Positions 38,274 to 50,906 are shown, counted from the stretch's first letter. The stretch: DNA of 64,000 nt from Ganoderma boninense (GCA_002900995.3 CM035313.1:682001-746000); one strand, 5' to 3'. Program-made: numbers and translations. The notes: a model not told the origin generated them from the letters alone.

Positions 38274-41200
38274 ATGCTTGCCGCCATCCCACCACCCCAG
38301 CCGGCCCCCATGCCCGAGTACATCCCCGAGGAGTCCCCGCCCGCCCAGACGCTGCTCACCGAGGACAGGTCCTGCCCCGGGTGCAAGAAGTCGGTCGTAG
38401 ATGAGAACGGAGGCGTGGTCGTCGCGTTCGGGTGAGCCTTCATATCCTCCCTTCCGTTCCTCTTCCTCCATTTCCATGCTTCGTGTCCCCTCGCCCCTCG
38501 TCTTCCCTGGGGCCCCTTGGCGCCGTCTGCCCGGGTTGCGGGTTACCAACCACGGCTTGCCGAGATCCCGTCCCTGGGTCCCATCTACGCCCCCGCCCGC
38601 CCGCTCTCCCGCCGCGCCCGGAGCGTCCTTGCGTGCCGGACGTTGTCTTTTTGACGTCCCCGGTGATGTCTGTCGCGGAGATTGTCGTTCGTCGCGTGTC
38701 ATGGGGGAAGGGGGTGCGAGCGCACGAGCCCGCCGCCGCCTTCTCGCCATCTTTCTTCTCTGCCCCCCGTTGCTGCTCCGCGTCGGCGATGCCCAGTGCG
38801 GGGACACCTGATCTCCGAGCTGTCGTCTGCGGTGCATGGCTGTTGATTCGGCGATTCGACAGCGGCACCGCTGGATTGCATGATGGGCTTCTCGTATCGC
38901 GCATTCAATTGCAGCCGCTGCCCAGTGCATTCCCAGTGCCTTGATGCCCACGTTCGCGAGGAGACGATGCAGGCACGCATACTTCTTCGAGCACCGCGCT
39001 CGCGAAGTCCAAGGTGGGGGAGAGTCGGGTGGGAAGCCTCTGTGAACTGCGTGCTCGACGTGCTGCGCGTCGTTGGGAGGTTCTGGCGGACAGAGTTATC
39101 TGGCTGGGAGATAGCCTGCCTGCGAGACCTCGTGTTGACCGTCGCCATGAGCCTGCTCGCCCATCGTCGACACGCAGCTTCCACGTTTATTCCCTCCGTG
39201 TCTTTTACCCCCTCTGTGTCTCCCGCTGTCTTTGAAACTCGTACGTTTTCACCTGATCCTGGGGACGCGTCTCGACGGTCTCAGTCCGTGTGTAGGGGCA
39301 CGCAACTCCGGTATCGGTGTGGTGCTGCGCATATGGCGCGCGCATTAGGCGATACCGTCAAACGGCGGATGCCCAGCCCTGCTTACTATGGTATGGCCGA
39401 TCTGGCGCGCGCGAGTCCGCTTTACCCGGCCCACATTCCTCTCCCAGATTTGTTCTGGAGGGGCCGCTCTGGAAGGACAAATTTTGTAGGCGAGTTAAAC
39501 GGCCACAGTGATTCCATCGCGTGGCGGACCCTTGAGATTTTGGACTAGAGTCGCGACTTCACTGTGTGCAGCCGCGCTCCTTGGCTCGTGTTTATAACGC
39601 GGCTATTGACGTTCGTATTGGTGCGACACTGCGCATATGGCGCGCGCAGTGGGCGATATACTGCAGAGAGACAGCCAGTTCGCTATATGGCATGCGATAT
39701 GGTTGATCCGCGTCGCCCAGGTTGTACAGGACCGGCGTTCCGACGGAGCCCAGTCTTCCGGCCTTTATAGCATCCATCCCTCACCGAGGATGGACATTCG
39801 GGCGATCGACGTTCGTCCTGACGTCCTGCTCGGTTGCTGTACGGACGCCACTTTTTCTCTCCATTTTTCATTTGTCTCTCGCTGCCGGAGGTGCCTGGTG
39901 TGCTAGATTGAGCTGTCCCTCCGAAGCCTGTGGCGGTCCGCTATTCAGTCGCATCCCTGGGTTCTTTGCGATGGGGTAGCGCGTCTGCGAACGCGCTTTG
40001 ACCGGCCACAGCACGTTTGTCGCGGAGCCCGGGGTCGATTGTGCTGTGCGGCGGTTCGCCGTGGCTGCGCGCGACCGCCTGCGGTTGTCTCGCAAACCTT
40101 CAATTTGTCGCTCATACGAGCATCCGTTCCTTGCGCGTTCCGCTTATCGTCGCTACCCCCCACATGTTCTCGACGCTGACGTCGATGATCCCGTTCCCCA
40201 GACAATCCTTCTTCCATGTCGACTGCTTCAAGTGCGCGAAGTGCGGCAACCAGGTCACGGCGGACACGAACCTGCTGCTGCTCTCGGATGGATCGCCGAT
40301 ATGCGCGAACTGCTCATATAGCTGCAACGTGTGCAAGCAGCCGATCCTAGACGAGGCGATCATGACGGGGGAAGACTCGTACCACGCGCACTGCTTCAAG
40401 TGCAAGGTGTGCAAAAACCGGATCGACGAGCTGGTGTTCGCGAAGACGAGCCAGGGCATCTACTGCATGAATTGCCACAACGAGCGCGTGGCGCGGAGCC
40501 GGCGGCACCAGGCTCGGAAGCAGGAACGCGAGAGGGAGAAGGAGCGGGAGCGAGAACGGGCGGCGGCGGCGCAACAGCAGCTACAACAACATCAACACCA
40601 AAATCCACAGCAGCAACCACAACCTCAGCAGAAACAGCAGCAACAGCAACAGCAGACGGGACCACATGGAAGTGTGGACGGTGGGCAAGGTGACAAGCGA
40701 GAGAGTCAGAATGGTTGGCCTGCAAATGCGGTGCGTGTTCTTCGGTTTTCGTGCATATGCTCGAAGTGAGCTGTGGACTCAGATCAGAGTGCTTCGATGC
40801 AGGGCAACCGCAACAGCGAACAAGGGCGGCGAAGCTCACAACCCGTCTCTTCCGAGGCGTCGTCCCCCGACACGTCGCAATACAATGGGTCACTCTCGCG
40901 GTCGAGCTCGAACCGCGCAACCCAGTCTGCGGACAGCCACTTGGCGGGGCCCTCTTCGGCAGATGCTTCGCGGCGGGTTTCAGCCTTACCGAGTCTGGTC
41001 GCTACTGAATCACAACATCGGCAGCAGGAGCTCGTCGCTGCTGGTGTCGTCGCTGCATCGCCGACTACATCTCAGGGCTATCTGGGATCGCCCGTGGACA
41101 GAGCTTCCGGGCCCCTGTCAAAACGGCACTCTGGAATGTTCATAGGACTCCCTACGTCGCCTTCCATGACTCGGCTCAGCAGCAACCCTAAACGCCCCTC

Positions 41201-44200
41201 CACCGCTGGCAGCTCTACTACCAGCTCTCCCATTGACCAATTCCGCTCACCGACCTCGGCTAGCTCGAACATGCAGACCCTCCTTGTCCCTCAAGAGGGC
41301 GGCAGCAACCTCAGCCTCAGCAAACGCGCCAGCTTCGACGGCAGGGTTCGGCCCCTGAATGTCCTGCGCCAGGTAGCGAGCAGCGCTTCGCTCAACACGA
41401 ACGCCAGCCAGGGCTTCAGCAAGAGCCAGAACAATGGAGCCCCCACGGACTACGGTCGGTCGTTTTCCTCCAACAGCGTCAGCGGTCGCGAATCCCCACA
41501 TCCCCACTCCCCCATCCAAGACTACTATAACTCGTACGCCACCTCCAATCCCAGCGACAGCGACTACCAGGAGTCGCCAATCTCACCACCCAACGGCCGC
41601 AGCCGCAGCTCGTACGACATTGACAGCGGCCGTGCAGGTAGAGCGCGCTCCGCGTCATCGAGCGCTTACATGCCAGAAACAGTGTCTGCGGCTGCTGCTC
41701 CGACGGTACGCGGTCCACGTCCAACGCTCAACCTCGAGCGCATACCCGCACGCTCGACCAGCCTCGCGATCCCGTCGTCCTTCGAAGCCCTTGAGGCGGA
41801 GTCCCCGTCGAACCTTGTCCTCCAACGGAGGAGTCCCAGCCCCAGTCCTTCGAAGTCCAAGTGGGATGAGGACAGCCCCCAAGAGCGTGAATGGAAGCGT
41901 GGTAGCGGTTCTGTGCCACCCTCCCCGTCGCACTTCGTTGATGTGCCGCGCGGAGTCGAGAGCGGGACGGACACGGAGAGCGACCACGAGAGCGCCAGCG
42001 TGGAGACTGACGCGCGCCCACCGTCGCTCCCGCCGAAGGAGCACCGACATCGCCAGCGCCCAGAGGATTTGCGCGTCGACGTCCCTCAGCGCAGCTTTAC
42101 GCCCGCGGGCGAGAGCGAGGGCACGCCCGAGTCGTCGCCTGTGGAGCGCACATCGCACGCAACCTTCATCGCCCCCGCGCTGCCCCCGATCCGGATATCG
42201 ATGGGCGGGGGCGACTTCGAGGACTTCATCAAGACGATGGGCTCGTCCGGCCTCGGGAAGACCGTCCCCGACGCCACCGGAAACGGCACCGGCAAGGACA
42301 AGGGAAAACAGCGCGGCCGCGACAGCAAGCTCAACATCGACCTCACGCTCACCCCGCCCGACTCCGCCGGGGCGCCGACGACGCCCAAGAGCGACATTAC
42401 AGTCCTCGGCTCAGCGGGCTATGCGGTCGACGAGACTCCGATGCGGCGCGTTGACAGGGGCGACAGGAGCGATGCAACAAGCCCGTCGTCGTCGTCCGAA
42501 CACGAATACTTTGACAGAGCTCGCCCGAGGTTGGACCCTGGGCGGCGCGCGGGCACGCCACCGCTGAGCGTTGTCGGGCTGGGCCCTGTGCGGAAACGCG
42601 AACGCGGGAACTCGAACTCGAACTCGGCGGCCAATGGCAATGGGACGGCGCGCATCACTGTTACTGCACCGAGTGACGAGGGTGAGGCGTTGCGGCAACG
42701 GCTGCAGGATGCCGTTGGCACAGCAGCTGAACGGGGCGCAGGCCATGTCACGCTCGATGTGGGGCTCGTGCAGACCCTCCTCGGCGTGTTCGACGAGCAG
42801 ATGAGCGAGTATGCGAGCTTGCGGCAAAATCTCGATGGCATGAAGGTCAGTCGGGGTGGTTTTCATATTGCGATGTTGCATTAGTAAGACTCAGTAATGA
42901 CCGCGGCCTCACGTTGCAGCGGGCGAGCAAGCAGTACATCGATGGCCTGACGGTTGCCCAGACCGAGTACGACCGCGAGTTGAAGGCGAGGAGGGACGCC
43001 GAGGCGGAGGTAACGCGTCTGCGTGTCCTCCTGTCTGGGCAGGCTGTACGCCTGACCGCGATCAGCGGGGACTCCAAACGCCAGGAGGCACAGAAGCAGC
43101 ACGCGCAGGACCTCAACAACCGAATGTCTACTCTTGAACGCGACCTCTCCAAGCTCAAAGTCGAACGCGACATGACCCTCGCTGAGGTCGAGCAGCTTTC
43201 CGCTTCACGGAGGTACGTCTCCATATCTGTCACGTGAGGGTGGATTCGGAGATTAACGTGCATTCGATCGTCCGAAGCGCGTCTGCCGTCGTCGAGACCG
43301 AAGAAGGGGGGGCTTTGTTGACCCGGGGCTTGTCGATGCGCTTCGATAACATCAAGGTCCAGTATCAACACGAGCTCATTCCGCTCACCGAACAGCGCGA
43401 AACTCTCCAGCGCGAAATTGCCGAGCTCAAGGCCTCCCGAGACGCTATTCTGGAAGAGACAACCGTCCTCAACAAACGGAACGAGGAGCTCGCACAGCTC
43501 AACGCCCAGTACCAGCGGCGGCTGGAGCAAGCCGCCGTCAACAAGGACGAGACCGTCCTTCAGGAGCGTCGGAACGGCTCGTTCGACCGCGCAAGGTCGC
43601 CGCCGATGCTCAATAACTCCGTCTCATCCACTACGCTTGCGCTTTCCGAGGAGTCAACAGACACGAAGTTCATCAAGATCTCAAAGCCGGATGTGCAGGA
43701 CGCACCCGTGCAGCAACAAGCGAGGCCGCGCTTCATCAAGTGGCCGGGTTCGCGGGCCCCGAAGGAGAACATTGCGGTCATGAATGGTGCGGACGGGGGC
43801 AGGCCCAAATTGCGGACAGAGCACGTCTTCCAGCAAATGTCCGTGCTGAGGGTCGCGCGGTGCGACCACTGCGGCGACAAGATGTGGGGATCGCAGTTCC
43901 GGTGCACGAGTGCGTCCTCTCACAATACCTCCTGGGTGTCATGTGTTTTGAGTGGCTCTGACGTGTGGCGGCGTCGCCCGTTCCAGATTGCAGCATTGCA
44001 GTGCATACCCGCTGTATCCACAGCGTAAACTTGGCATGTTCGCAGCAGGCGATGCCTTTAAGGGATGAGCCGCAGGCACCTCTTGCACCACTACGTGGGT
44101 AATTTTGTTTGGGGGGTCACTGCGATATGTCTTGACCCCGTTGTCTTGCCAGCACCGTCTATGTTTGGACGGGACCTTGTTGAGCAGGTTCAGGCCGATT

Positions 44201-44943
44201 CAAGGGACGAGCATCGGATGATCCCTGTCATTGTTGAAAAGTGTATCGATGCGGTGGACAACATTGGTGAGTCGGGATCTAGCTACCAACGTAGTCGCGA
44301 AGCTAATAAATTCTAGCTCTTGAATACGAGGGTATCTACCGGAAGACAGGCGGCTCTAGCCAGTCAAAGATGATTACCCAGCTGTTCGAGCGGGGCGACT
44401 ATGCCTCTTTCGATCTCCGCGACTCAGATCGCTTCAACGACATTTGCAGCGTCACCTCCGTGCTCAAGGCCTACTTCCGCCAGCTTCCTAATCCATTGTT
44501 AACATTCTCGCTCCATGACAAGTTCGTTAGCGCCGCCACCATCCGAGACCTCGATATCAAGGCCACAACGTTCACCGACCTTATCCACGACCTGCCTGCA
44601 GAACATTTCTACACTCTTAGGGCGCTGATGCTTCATTTACATCGGTCAGTCATAATTCTGTGCCGATTGGCCTCGGTCATTATACTGACGAACTGCGGAC
44701 GTAGGGTATGTGAGAGGAGCGAACGCAACCTCATGCACGCCAGGAATCTCGGCGTGGTCTTCGGACGTAAGTTGATCCGCGCGTCTTTCACTTCTTCGGA
44801 TCTAACGATATTCCATAGCGACGCTCATGCGCTCGCCCGATCCTGGTGCGGAGTTCAGCGACATGGCAGGCAAGGCCCTCTGCGTAGAATGGCTCATTGA
44901 GAACGCACAACGACTATTCGACACCCAACTCCCGGCGCAGTGA
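38274..44943 (+). CDS. Rho GTPase-activating protein, LIM-LIM-C1-RhoGAP (Rga1-like)
   Basis: Stimulates GTP hydrolysis by Rho/Cdc42-type GTPases, controlling polarity and cell-wall growth in fungi. Ten exons: 38274-38431, 40202-40730, 40803-42845, 42920-43212, 43278-43909, 43987-44094, 44153-44266, 44317-44644, 44705-44766 and 44819-44943, totalling 1,463 aa with no frame error. LIM1 spans exons 1-2 (CPGCKK, HVDCFKCAKC), LIM2 follows (CNVCKQPILDEAIM, HAHCFKC, YCMNCHNER). Next come a Glu/Arg then poly-Gln stretch (40560-40660), 650 residues of Ser/Pro-rich disorder and a coiled coil (42920-43560). A C1 domain follows (HVFQQMSVLRVARCDHCG, FRCTNCSIAVHTRC) and then RhoGAP with the arginine finger in EGIYRKTGG and the VCERSERNLMHARNLGVVFG helix. 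Intron 1 is 1,770 bases, far longer than all others (50-77). Confidence 0.95.
39310..39690. repeat. Repeats inside the long RhoGAP intron 1
   Basis: Two diverged copies of a roughly 60-base unit, each with the core tgcgcatatggcgcgcgca (39326 and 39631) followed by a ggcgata motif. The first copy is bounded by cggtatcg / cgatacc(g) inverted arms. A 'ggcgcgcgcgagtccg' relative lies at about 39403. They may be element remnants or regulatory sites. Confidence 0.6.
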
Positions 44944-45916
44944 TAGATGTCCGGGCTGTCGTGCCTCTAGCTCTTATTATTCCGTATTTGTCTCGCCCCT
45001 CCCATCTCCGTCTCTCTATCTCATGTTCCCCTGCACGCTGTCTTAACGTGGTTGTAGCCCTGTAGACCCTTCTCCGCGCATCGACTCTGTACTAAAGGCT
45101 TCGCTGTCGTTCGCACTCCCTGTCTTGTTTACCCGTTTGTTCCCTTGTTTATTCCCCTGTCACATTCTTTTGTTTTACCACGCATGCACTCCTCTGGGTC
45201 TCATCTTCTCGCAGTGGATTACTTCACGGAACACTATGCCCTTTCACGTTCTTTCGATTTCCCCGCCGCGCCGCTCCTTTTGCGCGACCCTGCGCGCGCA
45301 CCTTTATTATATTATTAGTACAGTCTCCCCCACGTCTCACGAGCAGCACGAGTCCCTCAACTACTGTCACTACCCCGGGCCCGACATCGTCGTCGTCGTC
45401 GTCATCATCATCATAGTATTACCTTTGCCTTTTACTCGGGGCCTGTCCATATCCAGTATCCATCCCTCACGACATCAGTATGTCATGCATCCGCAGATGA
45501 TCTATACCCGAGCTCTTACAAATCTGTATACCAACCTAACTCCGCGTCCGTATTATACATACGCATACCGCAGCCCACCCACGCGCGAGGGAAGCAGCAC
45601 ACGATCCGATCTTAAGTTAGGTTCCCGCAAGTGGCAACCGCCCACGCGATAAATGGGCCGGCCCACGACAGAGGTCGGATACCAGGGAGCCAACGAGGCG
45701 AAGATACTATTACAAGTACACATGTACATACACGTGCGAGCGACAGCGAGGCAAAAATACCTGAGAAAGCAGAGCGCGAGGGAAGATGGGGACGGGAGGG
45801 TGGCGACACGGGCACACGAGCAGCGACACCCAGGGAAAGAACGCGTGTGTGGCGTGGTTATTCCGGCGAGCGGACTCTGCTGAGCCTGTGGCACTGGCAC
45901 TGGCAGCGGCGCACCC
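44944..45916. other. Convergent intergenic region
   Basis: 3' flanks of the RhoGAP gene and the BTB gene. Pyrimidine-rich after 44980. A GTC/ATC trinucleotide tract (gtcgtcgtcgtc then atcatcatcat) lies at about 45388-45416. No gene recognised. Confidence 0.55.
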
Positions 45917-48108
45917 TCACGACTGCTCGCGCGAGCGCTTGCTGCGCTGCTGCGCGGACTCGTTGTGGAGCGAGCAGTAGAGGAAGTGGCGGCGGGGCCC
46001 GGAGGTCGCACTGCCGGCGACTGCGGCGACGCGCGCGCCGAGCGGCGCGGTGTCTGTCCCGCTGCCGCGCACGCCGAGGGAGAACATGCGGTCGAAGACT
46101 GGCGGCGCGCGGGCGTGAGGGGTTTGCGGTCGTCGCGAGGGAGGAGTTGGGTCGAGAGTCGAGGATCGAGGCAGGCGTCGGCGATCAATTCATACGAGAG
46201 GTCGAGTTCGGCGGCGGCATTTGCGGGGAGGTGCGCAGAGGATGTACGTGATAGGTGATAGGTGATGTATGCGACATTTCATTATGCATGACGGGGAAGG
46301 GGCAGAGAATGGGGTTAGTGTGAGCGGGTAGGGCGGAATGGCGGGAGAGCGACGTACGGGTGGCTATGAACGCCTTCGCAGTCGTCTGGCAACTGAGATG
46401 CGTCAAGGACAGAGGCGGGCTAACGCCCTCGAGCGTGCGGAGGTACCGGAATACCATTGACGGTTGACAGGGTCCTGGATATGCGGAGTCGTCAAGTCGC
46501 CGGTCAGCGGCGAATGAGGGTGTCCGGCTGGACGTTATACGGAGAACGAAGCTCACCGAAGCGAAAGACGGCTTGGTAGGCCTGCTTATACTTCTCGTCT
46601 AGGAGACGAGCGCAGTTGATCGGGTCTGGGCACGACAAACACTGCAGGATCAGACATAAGCTCAACACCGACGTTGCAAGAGATATCGGATGTCCGCACG
46701 CACGCATTGGTACTCCTTGGCAATTTGTACAAGACCGAGCTTAAGGACCCGCTCGAGAAACCATGTTCGCCTACCATACTGTTATTGGCCACCAGGACTC
46801 TGACAAGAAAAAGGAGCCTACCTCTTCTCTAGCTTGAGGAGAGTAGCTTGGCTCAGCGTCCCGAGCTCCTCATCGGACCAGCCACCAGGGTTGTCCAACA
46901 CAAAGCGGCTCGACTCCCGATACAGCTCCTCCTCCTCAAAGAGTTCTGCTATGCGCATGGCCTTGATTGGACGACCCGCAGCATGCGAGAGAAGGAACGT
47001 GAGGCACTCATTCTGTAGCGCGGAAACATGGAGTTTATGCGATATGTTCATCAGGCCCTCGACATTATTCCATGTAATCGTGCACACAAGGCTGGGAGGT
47101 GCGTTACTATGTGAGAACCGCGCATATACCCCAAGTGAAGACTTACTGCGGGTATACATATTTGAGGAAATCATGGAAAGTGCTGGCCTGAAGAGAGATG
47201 GCATTCAATGAATGCGCTTCCAGATGGCAACGGAGGACGTACCTTCTCTTCTTTCAAAACAATAATGGCGTCGGGACGCTTGTCCTTCTCGGAACCCTGC
47301 CGTTTAGAAGGATGCGGCCGTGGAAGAGAGGAAGAAGGCTCTGCCACCTTCCCGTCGACGTCGACATCTGGAGCTCTGGCCTTCGCGTTCTCGGACGGGC
47401 TTGTCGGTGTTGTAGGATTCGACTGCTCCAGCTTGTTCAGGCTATCCTCACGCGCTTTCGCCTTGTCCTCGATGCTCGTCTCTTCGTCGCTCCCGTCGCT
47501 TCCGCTGAGGTCAAGGTCGAGGTCGATCTCGTCAGGATCCATGTCCGGATCGAACCGCGCGAACGTGATCTCGGAATGTGTCTCGAGGTTTGGCCTGGTG
47601 CCGGGGACGACGGGAGGCTGGGAAATGGTGATGATTGAGGAGACGGACTGGGGCCGGCCGGACTCCTTCTCTGTCTCGGCCCACCCGCCGCAGAGGGCGG
47701 CCTTGAAGAACGACGAGGCAAAGTAGAGGACCTCCTTGTGTGCCCTTGAAGAGAGGAGGCAAACGAACACCAATCAGCTCTTGCGCGCGTCGAATGCGGG
47801 GTATGGGTGAAGGGGAGTGCGCACCAGAAGGTTGTGGACTCGACGACGATCTTGACATTTCCGGGGAACTTACTGGTGCGGGTGAAGGTCTCGTCTATCT
47901 CTATGGGGTCGTCCAAGTCGCCGTTGGTGCTGAGGGACGAGGCCATCTCGTCGGACTCGCACTCGAGGTACCAGGACGGAGACCCGGCGGACCTGAAGAT
48001 GCCAGAGGCTGCAGCATGGGTCTCAGTGGGAGAGCTGAGGGAGGCAGACGGATTATGAGTACTGAAGCCCCTCGAGTTACGGGCAATGAGTATATGTGGA
48101 GGATTCAT
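45917..48108 (-). CDS. BTB/POZ domain protein
   Basis: BTB domains dimerise and often bind cullin-3. Exons read from ATG 48108 through SSPSWYLECESDEMASSLSTNGDLDDP..., then FPGNVKIVVESTTFW. After an intron at about 47760-47825 the BTB core follows: AHKEVLYFASSFFKAALCGGW. A long acidic insert (DLDLDLSGSDGSDEE, 47480-47560) splits the domain before DAIIVLKEEK and FHDFLKYVYP. Then come ITWNNVEGLMNISHKLHVSAL and ELFEEEELYRESSRFVLDNP, and after more introns RTWFLERVLKLGLVQIAKEYQ and LDEKYKQAYQAVFRFG. The C-terminus is uncertain. A frame ending DRMFSLGVRG...RHFLYCSLHNESAQQ stops at 45917, but joining it to the upstream exon (ELDLSYELIADACLDPRL) needs a missed intron or a one-base shift near 46120. 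No Kelch or MATH domain is visible. Confidence 0.72.
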
Positions 48109-48204
48109 GCCAACCTCCCTTGCTCCCACTCACCTTCCCTGCCCTCCCATTTCGTCCGGACGCGCGATGTGCACTATAAATTCCACAGGGGGCTTCTCTT
48201 CCAT

Positions 48205-48284
48205 GGCGCTATAGTGTAGTGGTTATCACTTGGGATTCTGATCTCATCATTCCCAAAACCCAGGTTCGAGCCCTGGTAGCGCCT
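48205..48284 (+). tRNA. tRNA-Gln(CUG) with 8-nt intron
   Basis: Acceptor ggcgcta pairs with tagcgcc, discriminator U. D-arm contains the A box tagtgtagtgg. Anticodon stem tggga/tccca encloses loop ttCTGa + intron tctcatca + t, giving anticodon CUG with the intron at the canonical 37/38 position. T-arm ccagg-ttcgagc-cctgg carries the B box. Length 72 + 8. The sequence resembles fungal glutamine tRNAs in its D-arm. Confidence 0.93.
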
Positions 48285-48297
48285 CAACGGTTCTATA

Positions 48298-48303
48298 TTT
48301 TTT
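48298..48303 (+). terminator. Pol III terminator
   Basis: Run of six T, 13 bases after the tRNA-Gln 3' end. Confidence 0.8.
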
Positions 48304-48983
48304 CGCTCATCATACGACACTATTGCGTGGCTAACTTGAACTAATTATGAGGACCGTCTCGTCGGTGCCGCCAACATTACCGTATTCCAAGAAGTGTTTC
48401 GCGATACATGGGAAGCGACAGAATCCCAAATCATGGATGCTAACCTCTGCGTAAGTAGTCCCAGTGAAAAACCCCACCACGGTGTTCGTCCCGTTCAGAG
48501 AGAAGACTATGTAGGACATCTACTCTAGGGCAAGACTTTTGGCCGTCAGGGTCCGGGTCAGCTGCCCCAGCCTGCATGTGAGTTAAGTCGCTTGTCTTCA
48601 GATATAGCCACCGCGATCAACAGTAACTCTTGCTCTTACTCTTGTAGTCCTTTCCTAACGTCACCGGCCGTTGTCCAAGTCTCACCGCCTACTCACTAAA
48701 AGGCACACGAGAACGCTGCACGTAACAAAATCTCTTTAACAGACACGCTCCAGAAGTTGAATGTACCAAGCTTGATGAACCGTCTGGTTTGAGCCGAGCC
48801 TCGCAAAGCGCACGCGTCGGGCCAGAAAGCCCAGAAACAAGAGTCGGGAGTTTTAAGCCATGTGGTGGATGGTGGCTAATTACGATAAGTGTCGGTCTAT
48901 CATAGTATAGTATGTGTACGAGATTACGGCAATCGCGCCCGAGTCCCCGCAACCCAAACTCCGTTGCGTGCCCGGTGGATGGT
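48304..48983. other. Intergenic, no gene seen
   Basis: Between tRNA-Gln and the PPR gene stop. Short open frames only; nothing recognisable. Confidence 0.5.
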
Positions 48984-50906
48984 TTAAAGCACCACGACGG
49001 GCTCTTCTGGTTCCGCCTTGGCCTTTGCCGGCCCGTTGTGTGCGCCGCCGGAGCTGACGAACGACTCGAGCCGCGTTGACACCTGGTACCCGCACTCCTT
49101 GAGCTCCTCCAGCGCGATCTTGTACCGCGTGTCGCCGACCGAGACGAGCTTGCGGACGATCGCCTCGTAGACCACGAGCGGCGGGACCATCTTGAGCGCC
49201 TTCATCTCCTCGAGGTAGAAGAACGCGTCCTCGTACGTCGTCTGCGTCAAGCACAGCAGCACCATCCGCTGGTACGTTATCACGTCCGGCCGGATCCCCG
49301 CGTCCTTCATGTCCGCCAGCAGACGGTCGCCGAGCTGGCGGTGGCGCGCGGTGATGCAGCCTTCGAGTAGAAGGTTGTATGTGTCGATGTCGGGCTTGAC
49401 ACCGACCTGCGCGGCCGCCTTGTACGTCCCGACCGCGCGCTGGAGGTCGCGCAGGACGACGGCAGCCTGGATGACAACGTTGAGGGCGACGACGTCCACG
49501 GTCTGGCCATCCTCGTGGAGCTCCTCGAGTTTGCCCCACGCGCCGTCGATCGAGTCTGTGTCCTTGGAGATTTGCTCGAGGATCGGGCGCGCGGTGTCGA
49601 GCGTGGGCTTCATGCCGTTCTGACGCATGAAGTCGAGGAGGATGAGGGCCTCGCGGAGCTCCTTCCGTTGGCACATCGCCTCGACGACGGGCGCGAAGTG
49701 GTGTTCGCACAAGACGACATTCATCGTTTTGAGATGCTTGATGACGTCAAGCGCAAGGCCGGAGAGACCGTGCCGCGCGGCGGTGTGCAGGACCTGGAGA
49801 CAGCAGCCTTCGTCGGGCAACATGTGCAGCTCGCGGACAACTTTGTGCCAAGTACGGACCGTGCCGTCCGCCTGACAGCTACGTGAGCGGAGCAATGATA
49901 CAAGGAGAGGCCGATACGCACGTAGAGCGAGTCTGAGCAGCTGACAAGCAAGTCAACCCAAACCTCTCCTTCTAGTCGGCGAACGGACGTTGAATCGAAC
50001 GAGTCAGCGAGATCTAGCGCGAGCTGGGGGAAGCCGAGGTGCGCGGCGGACTTGACGACGGCAGCGGCGGTCTCGATTGTTGGGGAGAAACCGGCAGGAC
50101 CAAGTTTTGCAAGGAATTGGAGGGCAAGCTCGAGACGTTGGTTCTCTGCAAAGCGAGTAATGACGATCTCGTACGTCTGCTCGTTAGGCACGATGCTCCA
50201 CTCCTCCATCATCTTGATGACATCGAACAACGCACTCTGCTCGACGGGGCCTAATGTCTACGACATACCCTCAGTCAGCGAGGTTCGGGATCGGTGGGGA
50301 TGGGCGAGGACGACGTGAACAATGGAACGCCGGTTGCAAGGCAAGCACACTCACCTGCATGAGTTGGTGAAACGTTTGTTGGTCCGGATGTATACCCATG
50401 GCCACCATATCCTCAAAGACGCCTCGGGCCTCAGCATACAGACCCTCCTGGGCGCACGCCTGCAACAAGCAGTTGTACGTTGTCCTGTCCGGCCTGACGC
50501 CCTCCGCCTTCATGCGCTTCACGATCATCAACACTGCGCCCGTTTTTTTGCGGTCGAGTTGAGAGGCAATCATCATGTTGAAACGGGCGAGCGGAGTGTG
50601 CGTCGGGCCGCGGAAAGTGGTATCCCTCGGCGCAAGTCGGCGGTGTGGGCTCTCGTAGGTTGAGTTCGCATAGCGAGAGGACCCCTGACCAGCATTAACG
50701 TATGACGTAGATGCTTGCCTGCGCTGTGTCTGCAGACCTGGGGCAAGGACAAAGTGAGTGATACGTCAGGGTATGAGGACGGTGGAGGGAGACGTACATT
50801 GCACAGACGCAGAAAAGACAGTGGGGGTGGTGGTCACCTCCGCAGCGGCGTGGCAGATTTTGCGCTGTGTCCTCTTGAGAACATTGCGGGAAGACGACGC
50901 GAGCAT
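48984..50906 (-). CDS. Pentatricopeptide repeat (PPR) protein, probably mitochondrial
   Basis: PPR proteins bind organellar RNA and act in its processing, stability or translation. Four exons, 50906-50798, 50737-50355, 50257-49922 and 49871-48984, splice in frame to 571 aa. The N-terminus MLASSSRNVLKRTQRKICHA is basic and hydroxylated without acidic residues, as in a mitochondrial presequence. Degenerate 35-residue PPR units are visible: GVRPDRTTYNCLLQACAQEG, MGIHPDQQTFHQLMQ, SIVPNEQTYEIVITRFAEN, GVKPDIDTYNLLLEGCITA and GIRPDVITYQRMVLLCLTQ. The tail is short. No editing-type (DYW) or MRS domain. The start is set by the ATG that opens the presequence. It is divergently paired with RAD21, leaving 224 bases for both promoters. 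Confidence 0.9.

Noticed and set aside
38082..38951. Minus-strand frame across RhoGAP exon 1 and intron 1
   Set aside because: Arg-rich shadow without domains; the plus-strand LIM half-motif is clear.
40017..40201. Alternative RhoGAP start inside intron 1 (frame continuous with LIM exon 2)
   Set aside because: Would lose the first CxxC pair of LIM1, which exon 1 supplies; the paralogous LIM gene shows the same exon 1-exon 2 split.
41434..42567. 377-codon plus-strand frame inside the RhoGAP exon 3
   Set aside because: Alternate frame of a Ser/Pro-rich disordered region; the RhoGAP frame is validated by splicing to conserved domains.
45388..45416. Trinucleotide tract as a CRISPR-like or functional repeat
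   Set aside because: Simple microsatellite in a 3' flank.
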